Origin: Rhinopithecus roxellana
Taxonomy: Eukaryota; Chordata; Mammalia; Primates; Cercopithecidae
Assembly: GCF_007565055.1 (NCBI RefSeq)
Contig: NC_044555.1
Location: 36,340,611 to 36,404,610 of the forward strand
DNA length: 64,000 bases
Reading direction: 5' to 3'
The notes beneath the pieces are model-generated. The model saw only the letters and a program-made list of their open reading frames with translations, was not told the DNA's origin and made no database searches. This document shows positions 1 to 10,766 of this stretch, in pieces. How positions within the stretch are numbered: position 1 is the stretch's first letter; every line of letters starts with the position of its first letter. The position numbers and the translations under genes were made by a program.

Positions 1-1485
1 TGGAGGTTAGGCATGGACTCAGCAATATGGACTTCCACTCACCAAGGCTGACCTGGCTATGGCCACTGCTGAGTGCCCAATTTGCCATCAGCAGAGACCA
101 GCACTGAGCCCTTGATATGGCATGATTCCTCAGGGTGATCAGTCAACTACCTCATGGTGGGTTGATTATGTTGGACCTCTTCCATCATGGAAAGGGCAGA
201 GGTTGGCCGGGCGCGGTGGCTCAAGCCTGTAATCCCAGCACTTTGGGAGGCCGAAATGGGCGGATCACGAGGTCAGGAGATCGAGACCATCCTAGCTAAC
301 ATGGTGAAACCCCGTCTCTACTAAAAAAAAAATACAAAAAACTAGCCGGGCGAGGTGGCGGGCGCCTGTAAGTCCCAGCTACTCAGGAGGCTGAGGCAGG
401 AGAATGGCGTAAACCCGGGAGGCGGAGCTTGCAGTGAGCCGAGATCCGGCCACTGCACTCCAGCCCGGGTGACAGAGTGAGACTCTGTCTCAAAAAAAAA
501 AAAAAAAAAAAAAAAAAGAAAGGGCAGAGGTTTGTCCTCTCTGGAATAGACACTTACTGGAGATATGGGTTTGCCTATTCCGCACACAATGCTTCTGCCA
601 AGACTACCATCTGTGGACTCACGGAATGCCTTATCCACCATCACGGTCTTCCACACAGCATTGCCTCTGACCGAAACACTCACTTTACAGCTAAAGAAGT
701 GTGGCTATGAACTCGTGCTCATGGAATTCACTGGTCTTACCATGTTCCCCATCACCCTGAAGCAGCTGAATTGATAGAATGGCCTTTTGAAGTCACAATT
801 ACAATGCCAGCTAGGCGACAATACTTTGCAGGGCTGGGGAAGAGTTCTCCAGAAGACCATGAATGCTCTGAATCAGCATCCAATAATTGGTATTCTTTCT
901 CTCATAGCCAGAATTTACAGGTCCAGGAATCAAGGTGTGGAAGTGGATGTGGCAATAGTCATCATCACCCCTAGTGATCCATTAGCAAACTTTTTGCTTC
1001 CTGTTTCTGTGACATTACATTCTACTGGTCTAGAGGTCTTAGTTCCAGAGGAAAGAATGCTTCCATTAAGAGATACAACAAAGATTCCATTAAACTGGAA
1101 GATAGGATTGCCACCTGGACACTCTGGGCTCCTCCTACCTTTAAGGCAACAGACTACGAAGGGAGTTACACCGTTGGCTAGGGTGACGACCTGGACTATC
1201 AAGATGAAATCAGTCTACCACTCCACAATGGAGGTTAGAAACGCATGGAATACAGAAGATACATTGGTGCGTCTTTTAGTGTCACCATGCCCTGTGATTA
1301 AGGTCAATGGTAAACTACAACAGCCCAATCCAGGCAGGACTACAAATGGCCCAGACTCCTCAGGAATGAAGGTTTGGGTCACTCCACCAGGAAAAAGTAA
1401 AACACAACCTGCTGAGGTGCTTGCAGAAAGCAAAGGGAATACAGAATGCGTAGTAGAAGAAGGTAGTTATCAATACCAGCTATGA
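1..1485 (+). pseudogene. ERVL pol remnant: integrase plus dUTPase
   Basis: This is the 3' end of the pol gene of an endogenous class III (ERVL/HERV-L-type) retrovirus. The order integrase then dUTPase is characteristic of that group. The integrase zinc-finger end shows a C-P-I-C motif (74-85), followed by VDYVGPLPSWKGQ on the left of the Alu and FVLSGIDTYW on its right. Catalytic aspartates are visible at 549-551 (GID) and 669-671 (ASD), with a candidate glutamate in HHPE at 759-761. The dUTPase part runs openly from 787 to 1485 (PPGHSGLLLPL; KVNGKLQQPNPGRTTNGP). The copy is dead: in-frame stops at 113-115 and 708-710, a frameshift near 780, a compensating frameshift pair at roughly 1175-1233, and an Alu in the core domain. 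The 232-codon frame is a relic with no regulatory signal of its own. The family-level call is firm; the subfamily is not. Confidence 0.85.
205..517 (+). mobile_element. AluY, Old World monkey type (AluYR-like)
   Basis: Complete Alu, starting ggccgggcgcgg and ending in an A tail. It is flanked by a perfect 15-bp target duplication gaaagggcagaggtt at 190-204 and 518-532, inside the ERVL integrase. Lineage marks are ggctcaagcctg, actagccgggcgaggtggcg, gcgtaaacccggga and gatccggccactg. The intact target duplication and few changes from the AluY pattern indicate a young insertion. Confidence 0.96.
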
Positions 1486-1821
1486 TCACGTGACCAGCTG
1501 CAAAAACGTGGGCTGTAATTGTCATTAGTATTTCCTCTTTCTTTTGCTAAAAACATGTTTGTGCATGTATACACTTGTACTAAGAAAATATCTTCATTGT
1601 ATTTCCTTTTCCTTTTTCATGTGACATAAGATTTAGTGACTTCATATCAGCATTTAAGTATTGTTAATGTAATAGTATTTGAGTTGGGGATTGGTGTGTT
1701 TTCGGTTGTATGAAGGATAACTGTATTATGTTAGGCAAAATTATGGCTTTATTATTGTCTTTATTTGAAGATTATATAACATCTCAGGTGTGTATGGATT
1801 CAAGCTGACAACGGGTGGAGT
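1486..1821 (+). other. ERVL 3' untranslated stretch between pol and LTR
   Basis: AT-rich sequence with no reading frame. It ends in a purine-rich segment (gacaacgggtggag) directly before the LTR, which fits a decayed polypurine tract. No env gene is visible, as expected for ERVL, which lacks env. Confidence 0.6.
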
Positions 1822-2239
1822 TATGATGGTTAATACTGAGTGTTAACTTTATTGGATTGAAGGATGCAAAGTATTGATCCTGGGTGTGTCTGCGAGGGTG
1901 TTGTCAAAAGAGATTAATATTTGAGTCAGTAGCCTGGGGAAAGCAGATCCACCCTGAATCTAGTGGGCATAATCTAATCAGCTGCCAGCAAATATAAAGC
2001 AGGCAGAAAAATGTGAAAAGGAGACACTGGCCTAGCCTCCCAGCCTACATCTTTCTCCCATGATGGATGCTTCCTGCCCTCGAACATTGGGCTTCAAATT
2101 TTTCAGTTTTGGGACTTGGACTAGCTCTCCTTGCCCCTCAGCTTGCAGGCAGCTTATTGTGGGAGCTTGTGATCATGTAAGTTAATACTTAATAAACTCT
2201 CTCGCTATGTGTGTGTATATATGTGTGTATGTGTGTGTG

Positions 2240-2284
<45 letters not shown>

Positions 2285-2331
2285 GTACATATATACACGC
2301 TCTGTCCTTCTAGAGAACCCCAGTGAATACA
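1822..2331 (+). mobile_element. ERVL 3' LTR (MLT2-like)
   Basis: This LTR begins tatgatggttaatactgag (family start is tgtgatggttaa) and has the MLT2-type body (gattggattgaaggatgcaa; tgagtcagtagcctgggga). It has a polyadenylation signal in acttaataaactctc and ends tctagagaacccc...aatac. It directly follows ERVL pol, so it is the provirus's own 3' LTR. I think MLT2B is the closest subfamily, but this is unverified. Confidence 0.8.
2206..2296. repeat. (TG)n/(TA)n microsatellite inside the LTR
   Basis: Alternating gt and ta dinucleotide runs lie just after the LTR polyadenylation signal, where ERVL LTRs normally carry a short TATA run. This looks like local expansion of a pre-existing simple sequence. 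Confidence 0.9.
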
Positions 2332-2581
2332 CTCTACAACTCAACAACAAAATTCTAATAACTAAATTTAAAAATGGGCAAAGGACTTGAATACATTGCC
2401 CTAAAGATGATATGCAAATTTACAACATATGAAGAGATGCTCAACATCACTATTCATTAAAAAATGCAAATGAAAACCACAATGAAACATTACCTCATAT
2501 CTGATAGGATGGCTACTATAGAAAATAACAGAAAATAACAAATGGTGACAATGATGTGGAGAGATTGGAACTTATATGCAC
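2332..2581 (+). mobile_element. L1M fragment, ORF2 3' part (left half)
   Basis: Decayed L1 ORF2 C-terminal sequence (aatgggcaaaggacttgaat; gctcaacatcactattcatt; aaatgcaaatgaaaaccac). It is interrupted at 2582 by an LTR and resumes at about 3155. There is no open frame. Confidence 0.8.
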
Positions 2582-3154
2582 TGTGATGGTTAATATTAGG
2601 TGTGAACTTGATTGAAGGATGACTAGATGGCTGGTGAAGTATTCTTTCTGGAGTGTGTCTGTGAGGGCATTGTCAAAGGAGATTGACATTTGAGTCAGTG
2701 GACTGGGAAAGGAAGACCCACCCTCAATGTGGGTGGGGACTATACAATTGGCTGCCACCACAGCTAGAACAAAGCAGGTGTAGGAAGGTGGGATAAGCTG
2801 GCTGGCTGAGTCTTCTGGCTTTCATCTTTCTCCAATGCTGGATGCTCCTTTTGTTCCTCCTGTCCTTGGACATTAGACTTCAGATTCTTTGGCCTTTGGA
2901 CTTTTGGACTTATACCAGTGTTTTGCTGGGGGTTCTTAGGCTTTTGGCGACAGATTGAAGGCTGCATTGTCAGCTTCCCTGCTTTTGAGGCTTTTGGACT
3001 CAGATTGAGCCTCTACTGGTTTCTTTCTTCCCCAGTCTGCAGATGGCCTATCATGGCCTACCTTGTGATTGTGTGAGCCAATTCTCCTTAATAAACTCCC
3101 TGTCATATATACATATATCCTACTTGTTCCTTCTCTCTGGAGAACCCTAATACA
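2582..3154 (+). mobile_element. Solo ERVL LTR (MLT2-like) inside L1M
   Basis: A 573-bp solo LTR, tgtgatggttaa to ccctaataca, with a polyadenylation signal in ccttaataaactccctgtc. It is flanked by tgcac (2577-2581) and tgcag (3155-3159), a 5-bp target duplication with one change. The host L1 reads through once the LTR is removed. It is related to but clearly diverged from the LTR at 1822-2331 (about 60 bp longer, different middle), so it is a separate insertion. Confidence 0.85.
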
Positions 3155-3720
3155 TGCAGTGTTGGTGAAAATGTAAAATGTTACAGCCACTGTGAAAAAC
3201 TACGAATGTTTCCTTAAAAAATTAAAAATATAAGTACCATACAACTCAGTATGTCAAAGCGATATTTGCATGTCCATATTCATAGCAGCATTATTTACAG
3301 TAGCCAAGAGGTAGAAGCAATCCAAGTGTCCATGGATTAATGGATAAACAAAATGTGGTCTATACATATAATGGAATATTATTCAGCCTTAAAAAAGGAA
3401 ATCCTATCACATACTACAAAGTGAATAAACCTTGAAGACATTATGCTAAGTGAAATAATTCAGTCACAAATGTATGATTCCACTTACATAAGGTATCTAA
3501 AGTAATCCAATTTATAGAAACTTAAAGCAAAATAGTGGTTTCCAGGGGCCAGAGGAAGGGGGAAATAAAATGTTGCTTAATGGGTATAGAGTTTTAGTTT
3601 TGTAAGATGAAGAAGTTCTGGAGATCCATTGCATGACAATGTGAATGTACTTAATACTCAACTCCAAACTCAACCACTGTTAAGATGGTAAATTTGATGT
3701 TCAGTGTTCTTTAAAATTAA
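3155..3720 (+). mobile_element. L1M fragment, ORF2 end and 3' UTR (right half)
   Basis: Continuation of the 2332-2581 L1. It shows ORF2 C-terminal landmarks (catagcagcattatttacag; aatggaatattattcagcc; cattatgctaagtgaaata) and then the 3' UTR, ending about 3720. Multiple stops are present in every frame. Confidence 0.8.
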
Positions 3721-3721
3721 A

Positions 3722-3910
3722 AAATGAACACACTGATAATACATGCAACAACTTTGATAAATCTGGAAAAACATGGATCTATATCAAAAACATTACTTTG
3801 AGCGAAAGAAGCCTTACATAAAATAATACAATTCTATGTGATTTCATTTATATAAAGTTCTAAAAAGGCTAAAATACTCTATATTTTAAAAAAAGATGGG
3901 GTTCAGGACA
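3722..3910 (+). mobile_element. L1M (L1ME/MC-like) 3' UTR fragment, left part
   Basis: Matches the general pattern of old L1M 3' UTRs (ttactttgagcgaaagaag; tgatttcatttatataaagt). It is interrupted by an LTR at about 3911 and resumes at about 4457. Confidence 0.6.
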
Positions 3911-4456
3911 TGTTACCCAAAATATGGCACGTAGTTCACACATTGAGTATTTTAAGCTGGAGGAAATTAAACAAAATAGAAGCAGAAAGATCTCTCTGAC
4001 CTTCTTACCCCTCTCTCCTAAAGTGGGCCATTGAAACTAGGACTCCCCTCATCTCTTTATTTCTGAAGTGGGCCATACAACCCAGCTAACCTTCCCTTGA
4101 AATAGTTTATAAGACTCTCATTCCAAATGGGTCCTCCCTACACCCACAGGAAAGGAATGAAGACGGAGACAGAATAGTCTGATGAAACAGGCCTTGGTAA
4201 AGTCCCTCCTCAGCCCAGCTTATTACCATTAGATCATATTCTTTTGTCCTCCAATCATATTTCTACATGACTGTCCCTAAAAGTACTCAGATTTTCCTGT
4301 TTCTTTCGGTCTTAATTTCTGAAGGCTCCTGTGTCACGTAAAACTAATGTCAAATAAATTTGTATCTTTTTCTCTTACTAATTTGTCTTTTGCTATAGGG
4401 ATCTCAGCCATGAACCTTGTGATGGGCGAGGAAAATATATTATTTTTTCTTCCCTA
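3911..4456 (+). mobile_element. Probable ERV1-type solo LTR
   Basis: LTR-like segment splitting an L1M 3' UTR. It starts tgttacccaaaatatggc, has a polyadenylation signal in gtcaaataaatttgtatct near 4350, and then a U5-like pyrimidine tract (ctcttactaatttgtctttt). The right edge is uncertain and I could not identify a clean target duplication. A 67-codon open frame at 4347-4550 crosses its end and is not a gene. Confidence 0.6.
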
Positions 4457-4960
4457 CAAATATCAGACCATATTTGATGTTAGGGGATGGAAGTTTAGGG
4501 TTATGGAAAGGGATTGGCTGGGAAGTGCCTTAAGGAACTTTATGAGGTAGTGATCTAGATCTTGATAACACTTGGATTCCATAGGTATTACATTTTGTCA
4601 AAAGTCCTCAAGCATTATACTTAAGGTGTGTGTGTGTGTGTGTGTCACTATTCAAATTTTACCTCATAAAAGAAAACAAACAAATATTAAACTTGTTTAA
4701 TAATATATATTTGTCAGAGTAAAGTATACTCATAGTTGCAACTTATTTTAAAATGCATTTAAAATAAGATAGATTTAGTGGCTGGATAAAGAAATGGAGA
4801 AATGCTTAGATAGGTAATAAAGTAAGCATAGCAAAATATTAACTGGAGAGTATGACGGTCAGCATATAGATGCTTATTTTATAATTCTTTGATTTTTTCT
4901 ATGTTTGATCATTTTCTTAATGAAATGTCAGAAAAATATGGTAATTTCAGTCACGTTCAA
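4457..4960 (+). mobile_element. L1M 3' UTR fragment, right part
   Basis: Continues the 3722-3910 L1. Typical 3'-end landmarks are ggattggctgggaagtgcc, gatctagatcttgataaca, attttgtcaaaagtcctca and a terminal tatgtttgatcattttct. A short (GT)n run lies at about 4626-4645. Confidence 0.6.
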
Positions 4961-5039
4961 CTGTATCCTGAGGGCCCATCTATAGACCCCTATTGAACCA
5001 TCCACAGATTCCTACCACAGTACTTACCTAATTGTATAG

Positions 5040-5170
5040 CTTTTAGTTGTTTTATTTTGCTACTTCCTCCACCCTACTAGAAGTCTATTGAGGACTGATA
5101 CTGTGTCTTATCTTTGCATTCTTGATGTCTAGCATCATATTTGAAAATTGTATTAAATAAATCCTCAGTA
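5040..5170 (+). mobile_element. L2 3' end fragment
   Basis: Decayed L2 3' end: ctactagaagtctattgagg, actgtgtcttatctttgcatt, then a tail in aaataaatcctcagt. Ancient and short. Confidence 0.55.
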
Positions 5171-5227
5171 TTGTGATCAGTAAATTACTATGCATTTATT
5201 AAATTACTAAACATACCCTTGGTTCTT

Positions 5228-5475
5228 ATCACTATCATTCATTGAGTGCCTACTATATGCCAAGCAAGGCACCTTGGTATGTACTTTACCCACATTACCT
5301 CATTTAAGTTTCAAAACAACTTATGGCTTATGTGTTATTAATTAAATTTTATGGTTACAACAACTGGGACTCCGGTAAGCTAAAGAATTAAACCAAATCA
5401 TAGAGCCAGTAAGGGGCAGAATTGGAATCCAGCTTATCATTAACTCCAAAATCCATGCTATGAGCCACTTTAAAC
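5228..5475 (+). mobile_element. MIR SINE
   Basis: MIR core and tail: cattgagtgcctactatatg, ttacctcatttaagtttc, agccagtaaggggcagaatt, ccatgctatgagccacttt. Confidence 0.75.
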
Positions 5476-5479
5476 TTTA

Positions 5480-6160
5480 TACTATTTCTAGGTATTAATT
5501 CACATTTTCTACTTTATTAGTGCACTGTGCTAGGCACTAGAGAAGCCAAGAGGAAATTAAATGTCCATGAACACAGAGAAAAACACAAAATGTGCAGCAA
5601 GTAAATGTGTGTGTCCAAATGAGTTCTCATACAACACATAATGCACATAAAATCTGTTTGGGAAGCTTCAGGGAGGTATGTAAGAATGACTGAATTATGT
5701 GTCTCCTCCTACTACATGTGCATTTACATACACACATTCACACAGAGGATGTGCTTCCCATGTAACTGTTTTCATCAGAGGAAATTCAAAGGAAACACTG
5801 TCTTCTCCCTTCTTGCTGTCCTGGAGCATTTGGGGTGGGCACTTGAGTACATTATTTTGCAAATGATGGCTTTGCCTCAAGAGACAGATTAATTGGTTTC
5901 CATGGTCAGCTACCTTCTCAGAGAAAAATCTGTCAATAAAGGAGAATAGAAAAAAGCAAAACCCTGTGTGTCTCTTTTTTTAAAAACAAACAGTATTGAG
6001 TATTTTGGATGAAAAATTGTGTATGAATATGTGACAAACTTCTTATTCAGCTTATCCTTCATAAAAAGGGATTTCAAAATTAGAATTCAGGCTGTTACAC
6101 TTTGGGGTATCCAAAGGAATATTTTTCTCTAATTATATTAATGTGTATGTTATACTAAGT
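5480..6160. other. Unique non-repeat sequence, no feature seen
   Basis: No recognisable repeat or gene. An 83-codon frame on + (5641-5892) and a 61-codon frame on - (5695-5880) overlap each other. Neither has a recognisable domain or conserved start context, so both are best treated as chance. Confidence 0.5.
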
Positions 6161-6164
6161 TATA

Positions 6165-6422
6165 ATACTTATAGCAGCTAGAATTTACTGAGCATTTACT
6201 ATGGGCCAGGCCCTATACTACATGTGTTACTTCATTCAGTAATGTAACTTCTCACAACAAATTTATGAGGCACACACTAGTATTATTAATTTCATCTAAT
6301 AAATGAAGATGTTTGATGTCAGAAAGGAAGGACTTGTTCACTATCACAGAAGAAGTGGTTAAGCCCACACTCCACTCAGGACTGACTTAGAGCCCACATG
6401 TTCAATTGTTCTACTACACAAA
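6165..6422 (+). mobile_element. MIR SINE
   Basis: tttactgagcatttactatg, gggccaggccctatact, then an aligned MIR tail ending ttctactacaca. Diverged. Confidence 0.75.
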
Positions 6423-6479
6423 GATATTGATTCACTCCCCTCCTACAGGAGGGAAGAAAGCAGAAGCATCCTAACAGAA

Positions 6480-7412
6480 CATTCAGCAATAACAAGCAAA
6501 ATGGGGGAAAATATTTGTATATCATAGTTTGGATAAGATATTGTTATCCAGGATATATACAGAATTCTTACGTTTTAACAATGAAAAGACAAATAGCCTA
6601 AGTTTAAAATTACCAAAGTACCTGAATAAGCATGTCCCCAAAAAAGACAAATATGACCAATAAGCATGTGAAAAGATGCTCAACATCATTTGTCATCAGG
6701 GAAATTCAAATCAAAACCACAGTGAGATATCGCTTTACACCCTGTAGGATGGTTAGAATTAAAAAGACAGATAATAACAAGTGCTGACAAGGATATGGAA
6801 AAACAGATCTCTCATATATTGTTGGTGGGAATGTAAAATGGTGAAGTCATTTTGAAAAATATTTAGTAATTTCTTAAAGTGTTAAACATAAAGTTACCGT
6901 ATGACCCAGCAATTTTACTCCTAGGTATGTATCCAAGAGAAATAAAAACATATGTACACTTAAAAAATTGCACAAGAATGTTAATACCATCATTATTATA
7001 AAGGTCCAAAAGTGGAAATTATCCAAATATTAATTGATAATAGATAAAATGTAGCATATCCATACAAAGAAAAAAAATGTAGCATATCCATACAGTAAAA
7101 AGAAATGAAGTACTGATACATGCTAGAGCTTGGATTAACTTTGAAAACATTATGCTAACTGAAAGAGATCAGTGAGAAAGAACCACATGTTATATGATAA
7201 AATTTAAATGAAATGCCCAGAATAGGTCAATCTATAGAGGATGGGGGTTGGTGGATAATAGCTATAGTACTGGCAAAATGTTAAAATTAGCTTCGAGTGA
7301 TAGTTGCATAATTCTGTAAATATACTAAAAAACATTGAACTTATACTTTAAAGGTGTGAATTTTATGGTATGTGAAATACATGCTAAAGCTGTGAAAATA
7401 AAAGGATACCAG
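6480..7412 (+). mobile_element. L1M fragment, ORF2 C-terminus to 3' end
   Basis: Recognisable L1 ORF2 tail: gctcaacatcatttgtcatc, gtgagatatcgctttacacc, tgttggtgggaatgtaaaat, tgacccagcaattttactcc, then a 3' UTR ending gctgtgaaaataaaagg. It contains a short tandem duplication of tgtagcatatccataca near 7050-7095. No open frame remains. Confidence 0.85.
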
Positions 7413-7955
7413 TGAATATACCCAAAAGTTTTATTTAGTTGTTATTTTCATTGTTCTCTTAATCTTTAAATAAAATTAAACCTGAGCTCAATTGTGTTTA
7501 AATGTGATATTTTTCTGACACATCTAATTGTGTTGTCTTTTACTTTATAATAGTATAAGCATAGTATAATTATAACAATATAATTATAATAATAAAGCAT
7601 AGTATAAGTGAATATTAAGTGATATGCCAAATTTTAGCAAAAGAAAAACTGTGTTTACAAAAGTCATAATGCTTTATATATTGCAGGAAATTCAATGGGA
7701 CACGTCTTCAATGAAGGAAGCATATTTCCATTTATATTTGAATATAGTTTACTAAAATTGAAAAAATATTTGAAAGTTGTATTATAAAGAACATATGTAT
7801 ACCATTTGGAAATTACAGCCTTTAAAATCCTTGAAACTTTTCTTTTTGGAAGAGTTCATTATCTATATCCATGATGTACCACAGACTAAATTAAGGTAGC
7901 CTTAATAGTAGAAACATTTCTCCTCCTCTTCCTTTACTTCCTTCTCCCCTTTTTC
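7413..7955. other. AT-rich unique sequence
   Basis: No repeat family or gene recognised. There is a loose internal repeat of (a)gcatagtataa/taattataa around 7555-7610. Confidence 0.5.
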
Positions 7956-7959
7956 TTTA

Positions 7960-8150
7960 CAAGCATTGCCATATATAGAGTGCTTGCTATGCTGAGCACT
8001 TTAAAACCAGCATCTCATTATCTCATTCTGCAACAGCCCCATGAGGTAGATACTATTATCATCATCCTTTCACAGATGAGGTATGATTCACCTCATTGTC
8101 CAAGTTCACACAGCTAATAAGAGATGAAATCAAGAATCAATCATAAGCGA
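7960..8150 (+). mobile_element. MIR SINE
   Basis: atagagtgcttgctatgctg, gcatctcattatctcattct, catgaggtagatactattat, ttcacacagctaataagag: a clear MIR core. Confidence 0.8.
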
Positions 8151-8385
8151 AGTGACTTCAAAATAAATGTTTATAGCACTTGCCTTTTCTGTATTGAGAA
8201 GCAATGCCTTTTGGCAAAGTTAATAGCTCTATGGGCATTATAAAAATCTACACTTAAGTAGTTCATCTGAAGGAAAATAATCTGATAAAAATCTATTTAA
8301 GTTCATTGACTTACACAAGTCATAAAAACCTTGCCAAATCTTGTATTTAGCCCTTTTGCCTCCCTTTTACTAATTTTGGCTAATT

Positions 8386-8693
8386 GTTTGCTTGTTTGTT
8401 TGTTTGTTTTTGAGATGGAGTCTTGCTCTGTTGCCCAGGCTGTAGTGCAGTGTCACAATCTCTGGTCACTGCAGCCTCCCCATCCTGGGTTCAAGTGATT
8501 CTCCTACCTCAGTCTCCTGAGTACCTGGGATTACAGGCATGTGCCAGTATGCCTGGCTAATTTTTGTATTTTTAGTAGAGACGGGGTTTCACCATGTTGG
8601 CCAGATTGGTCTCAAACTCCTGACCTCAAGTAATTTGCCTGCCTTGGCCTCCCAAAGTGCTGGGACTACAGGCATGAGCTACCGTATCCGGAC
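8386..8693 (-). mobile_element. AluS-type SINE
   Basis: Antisense Alu with a (tttg)n/poly-T end, then gagatggagtcttgctctg...ctaccgtatccgg. The target duplication aattttggctaatt is present at 8372-8385 and 8694-8707. The 87-codon frame 8539-8802 lies within it and is Alu-derived. Confidence 0.93.
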
Positions 8694-8707
8694 AATTTTG
8701 GCTAATT

Positions 8708-9330
8708 TTTTGACATACGTGGAGAATTTTTCCATCTTGGTCCAGCAAAGCACATCTTTTACTTTTTCCAATTTGTATCTCAAAGAAAGTTTTTCAAAAT
8801 GAATTTGTTAGTTACACAGATCACTCTATTCTGCCAGCACTCCCTTAAAATCAAGTATCTACTCAGACTTTGGATTTATTAAATAGCATAGTGGTTAGGA
8901 AGATGGGTATCCTGTATTTTGAGAGATCTTTCCAATTCCTTGGGCTTCCATCCTTCAGCCTTCCCAGAAACCATTCAGCCCAATGTAAATGTGGCAGAAA
9001 CTAAAGAAAAACAAAGGATCAGATTATCCCCCTCTGTGTTGAGGGAGGTATATTGGGAACATTCACCCATACTTGAAGAAAATATTGACCACAGAGATTT
9101 CCTTTAAGCAAACATGTTGTCTTACAGCTTTTGTTTTTGAGAAAAGTAATGGTGGGTTCTTCAATAAGCACAGGGCATTAGATAGATAATTAAGAAAATG
9201 ATAGGAACTACTCCCAACATTGAGACCAGGAGACAATCACTTCTCAAATTTTCTCCTGACCCTTATATTCCTGCCATTGAGGCAATCGAAATTTACTTGA
9301 TTCTAGAGTTCTATATATATATATTTCTTT
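8708..9330. other. Unique sequence between two Alus
   Basis: No repeat or gene recognised. A 62-codon frame (8919-9107) has no domain I recognise. Confidence 0.5.
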
Positions 9331-9334
9331 ACAA

Positions 9335-9585
9335 GGCTGGAGTGCAATGGTGCAATCTCTGCTCACCGCAACCTCCGCCTTCCGGATTCAAGAGATTCCC
9401 CTGCCTCAGTCACCTGAATAGCTGGGATTATAGGCATGTGCCACCACGCCCAGCTAATTTTGTAGTTTTAGTGGAGATGGGGTTTCTCCATGTCAGGCTG
9501 GTCTCGAACTCCCAACCTCAGGTAATCCACCCACCTTGGCCTCCCAAAGTGCTGGGATTACAGGCATGAGCTATCGCGACAGGCC
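9335..9585 (-). mobile_element. Truncated AluS/J fragment
   Basis: Antisense Alu beginning inside the right arm (aaggctggagtgcaatggtg) and ending gctatcgcgacaggcc. The poly-A side and the first roughly 40 bases of the right-arm end are missing and replaced by a tatata run. Confidence 0.85.
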
Positions 9586-10408
9586 AGTGAAATATATTTC
9601 AAAGTATCAACCCTCCTCCCACACCCAGAATACATTATCTGGTGTAGACTGATGATCCTTTCTGTTCTTTTGATGAATTCCCTAGTCAGCAGAAGTAATG
9701 TTAATGAGACATGAAGAGTCAACATTCATTACAGTTAATGAAAAAAACTCTCTTCTAATTACTATGTGTGTCTGACATTTTGCCCTCACTGAAATATACA
9801 TGAAAACTAATTAATGGGTTTAACGCTGCACTTTTTTTTTTTTTTTTCTACATTCTTGAAACAGATTTGGCAAAAATTGTAACAAGTCCCAATCAAACAT
9901 TCTCTTGAGGGCAGTTTTCAGCGTGGAATTCCTGCCTGGGATGTATCCATTCCTACCTGAGTAATGTCTGTTGAGGGATGACAGCATTTGTGTGGTAGGA
10001 TAGCTGTGGCCTAAAAAGTCACTCTGCCTTTATACCAGAAAGAAGTCTCTTCCTAATTTTTATACAATTACTGCATTTTACCCTCCATTCTATTTACAAA
10101 CTGCAAGATAGTACATTTGACATATCATGTAAAGATGGTTTTTAATTTCTTTTTGTCTAAAAAAATTCAAAACATTTTCCTGGGTGAAGCATAAAATGTT
10201 TTCTCTCATTTTTTTCTGTTTCAGGTATAGAATACGGACACTTGTATAATTTCTTTCATGAGTATTATGGGAGTTCCACTTTAATTCCACTAAGCATACT
10301 AAAATTAAGGTATTCACCAGTGGTTTAATGAGGCCATTACCACGTGTTTCTATTACAAACAGGGTAATGTATATATTCAGTAAGTAATCTTGAGAAGAAT
10401 TCTCTAAA
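9586..10408. other. Unique sequence with one poly-T run
   Basis: No element recognised apart from a T homopolymer at about 9831-9847. The 113-codon antisense frame (10090-10431) runs into the MER2 terminal repeat and has no recognisable domain. Confidence 0.45.
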
Positions 10409-10410
10409 TA

Positions 10411-10764
10411 CAGTAGTCCCCCATTATTCATGGTTTTGCTTTCTATGATTTCAGATACTCACGGTTACTCATATTAAAAATAGGTGAGTATTAGGTTGAT
10501 GCACCAAATATATTACAGGAAGATATTTTGAGAGAGAGAGAAACCACATTCACAAAACTTTTATTCTAGCATAGTGTTATAATGGTTGTATTTTATTATT
10601 GGTTGTTGTTAATTTTTTTATTCTGCCTAACTTCTAAATTAAACTTGGCATAGGTATGTATGTATAGGAAAAAAAACAGTATATAGAGTTAGGTACTATC
10701 TGCAGTTTCAGGCATGCAAAACACATCTTGTAATATATCCCCCATAGACAAGGGGGGACTTCTG
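10411..10764 (+). mobile_element. MER2-type (Tigger-related) DNA transposon
   Basis: The terminal inverted repeats are visible: cagtagtcccccattattca at the left and aggggggacttctg at the right. Each is flanked by the TA target dinucleotide (10409-10410 and 10765-10766). The interior ttggcataggtatgtatgta and ggtactatctgcagtttcag matches the MER2/Tigger end regions. At 354 bp it is a short non-autonomous copy with no transposase. Confidence 0.85.
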
Positions 10765-10766
10765 TA

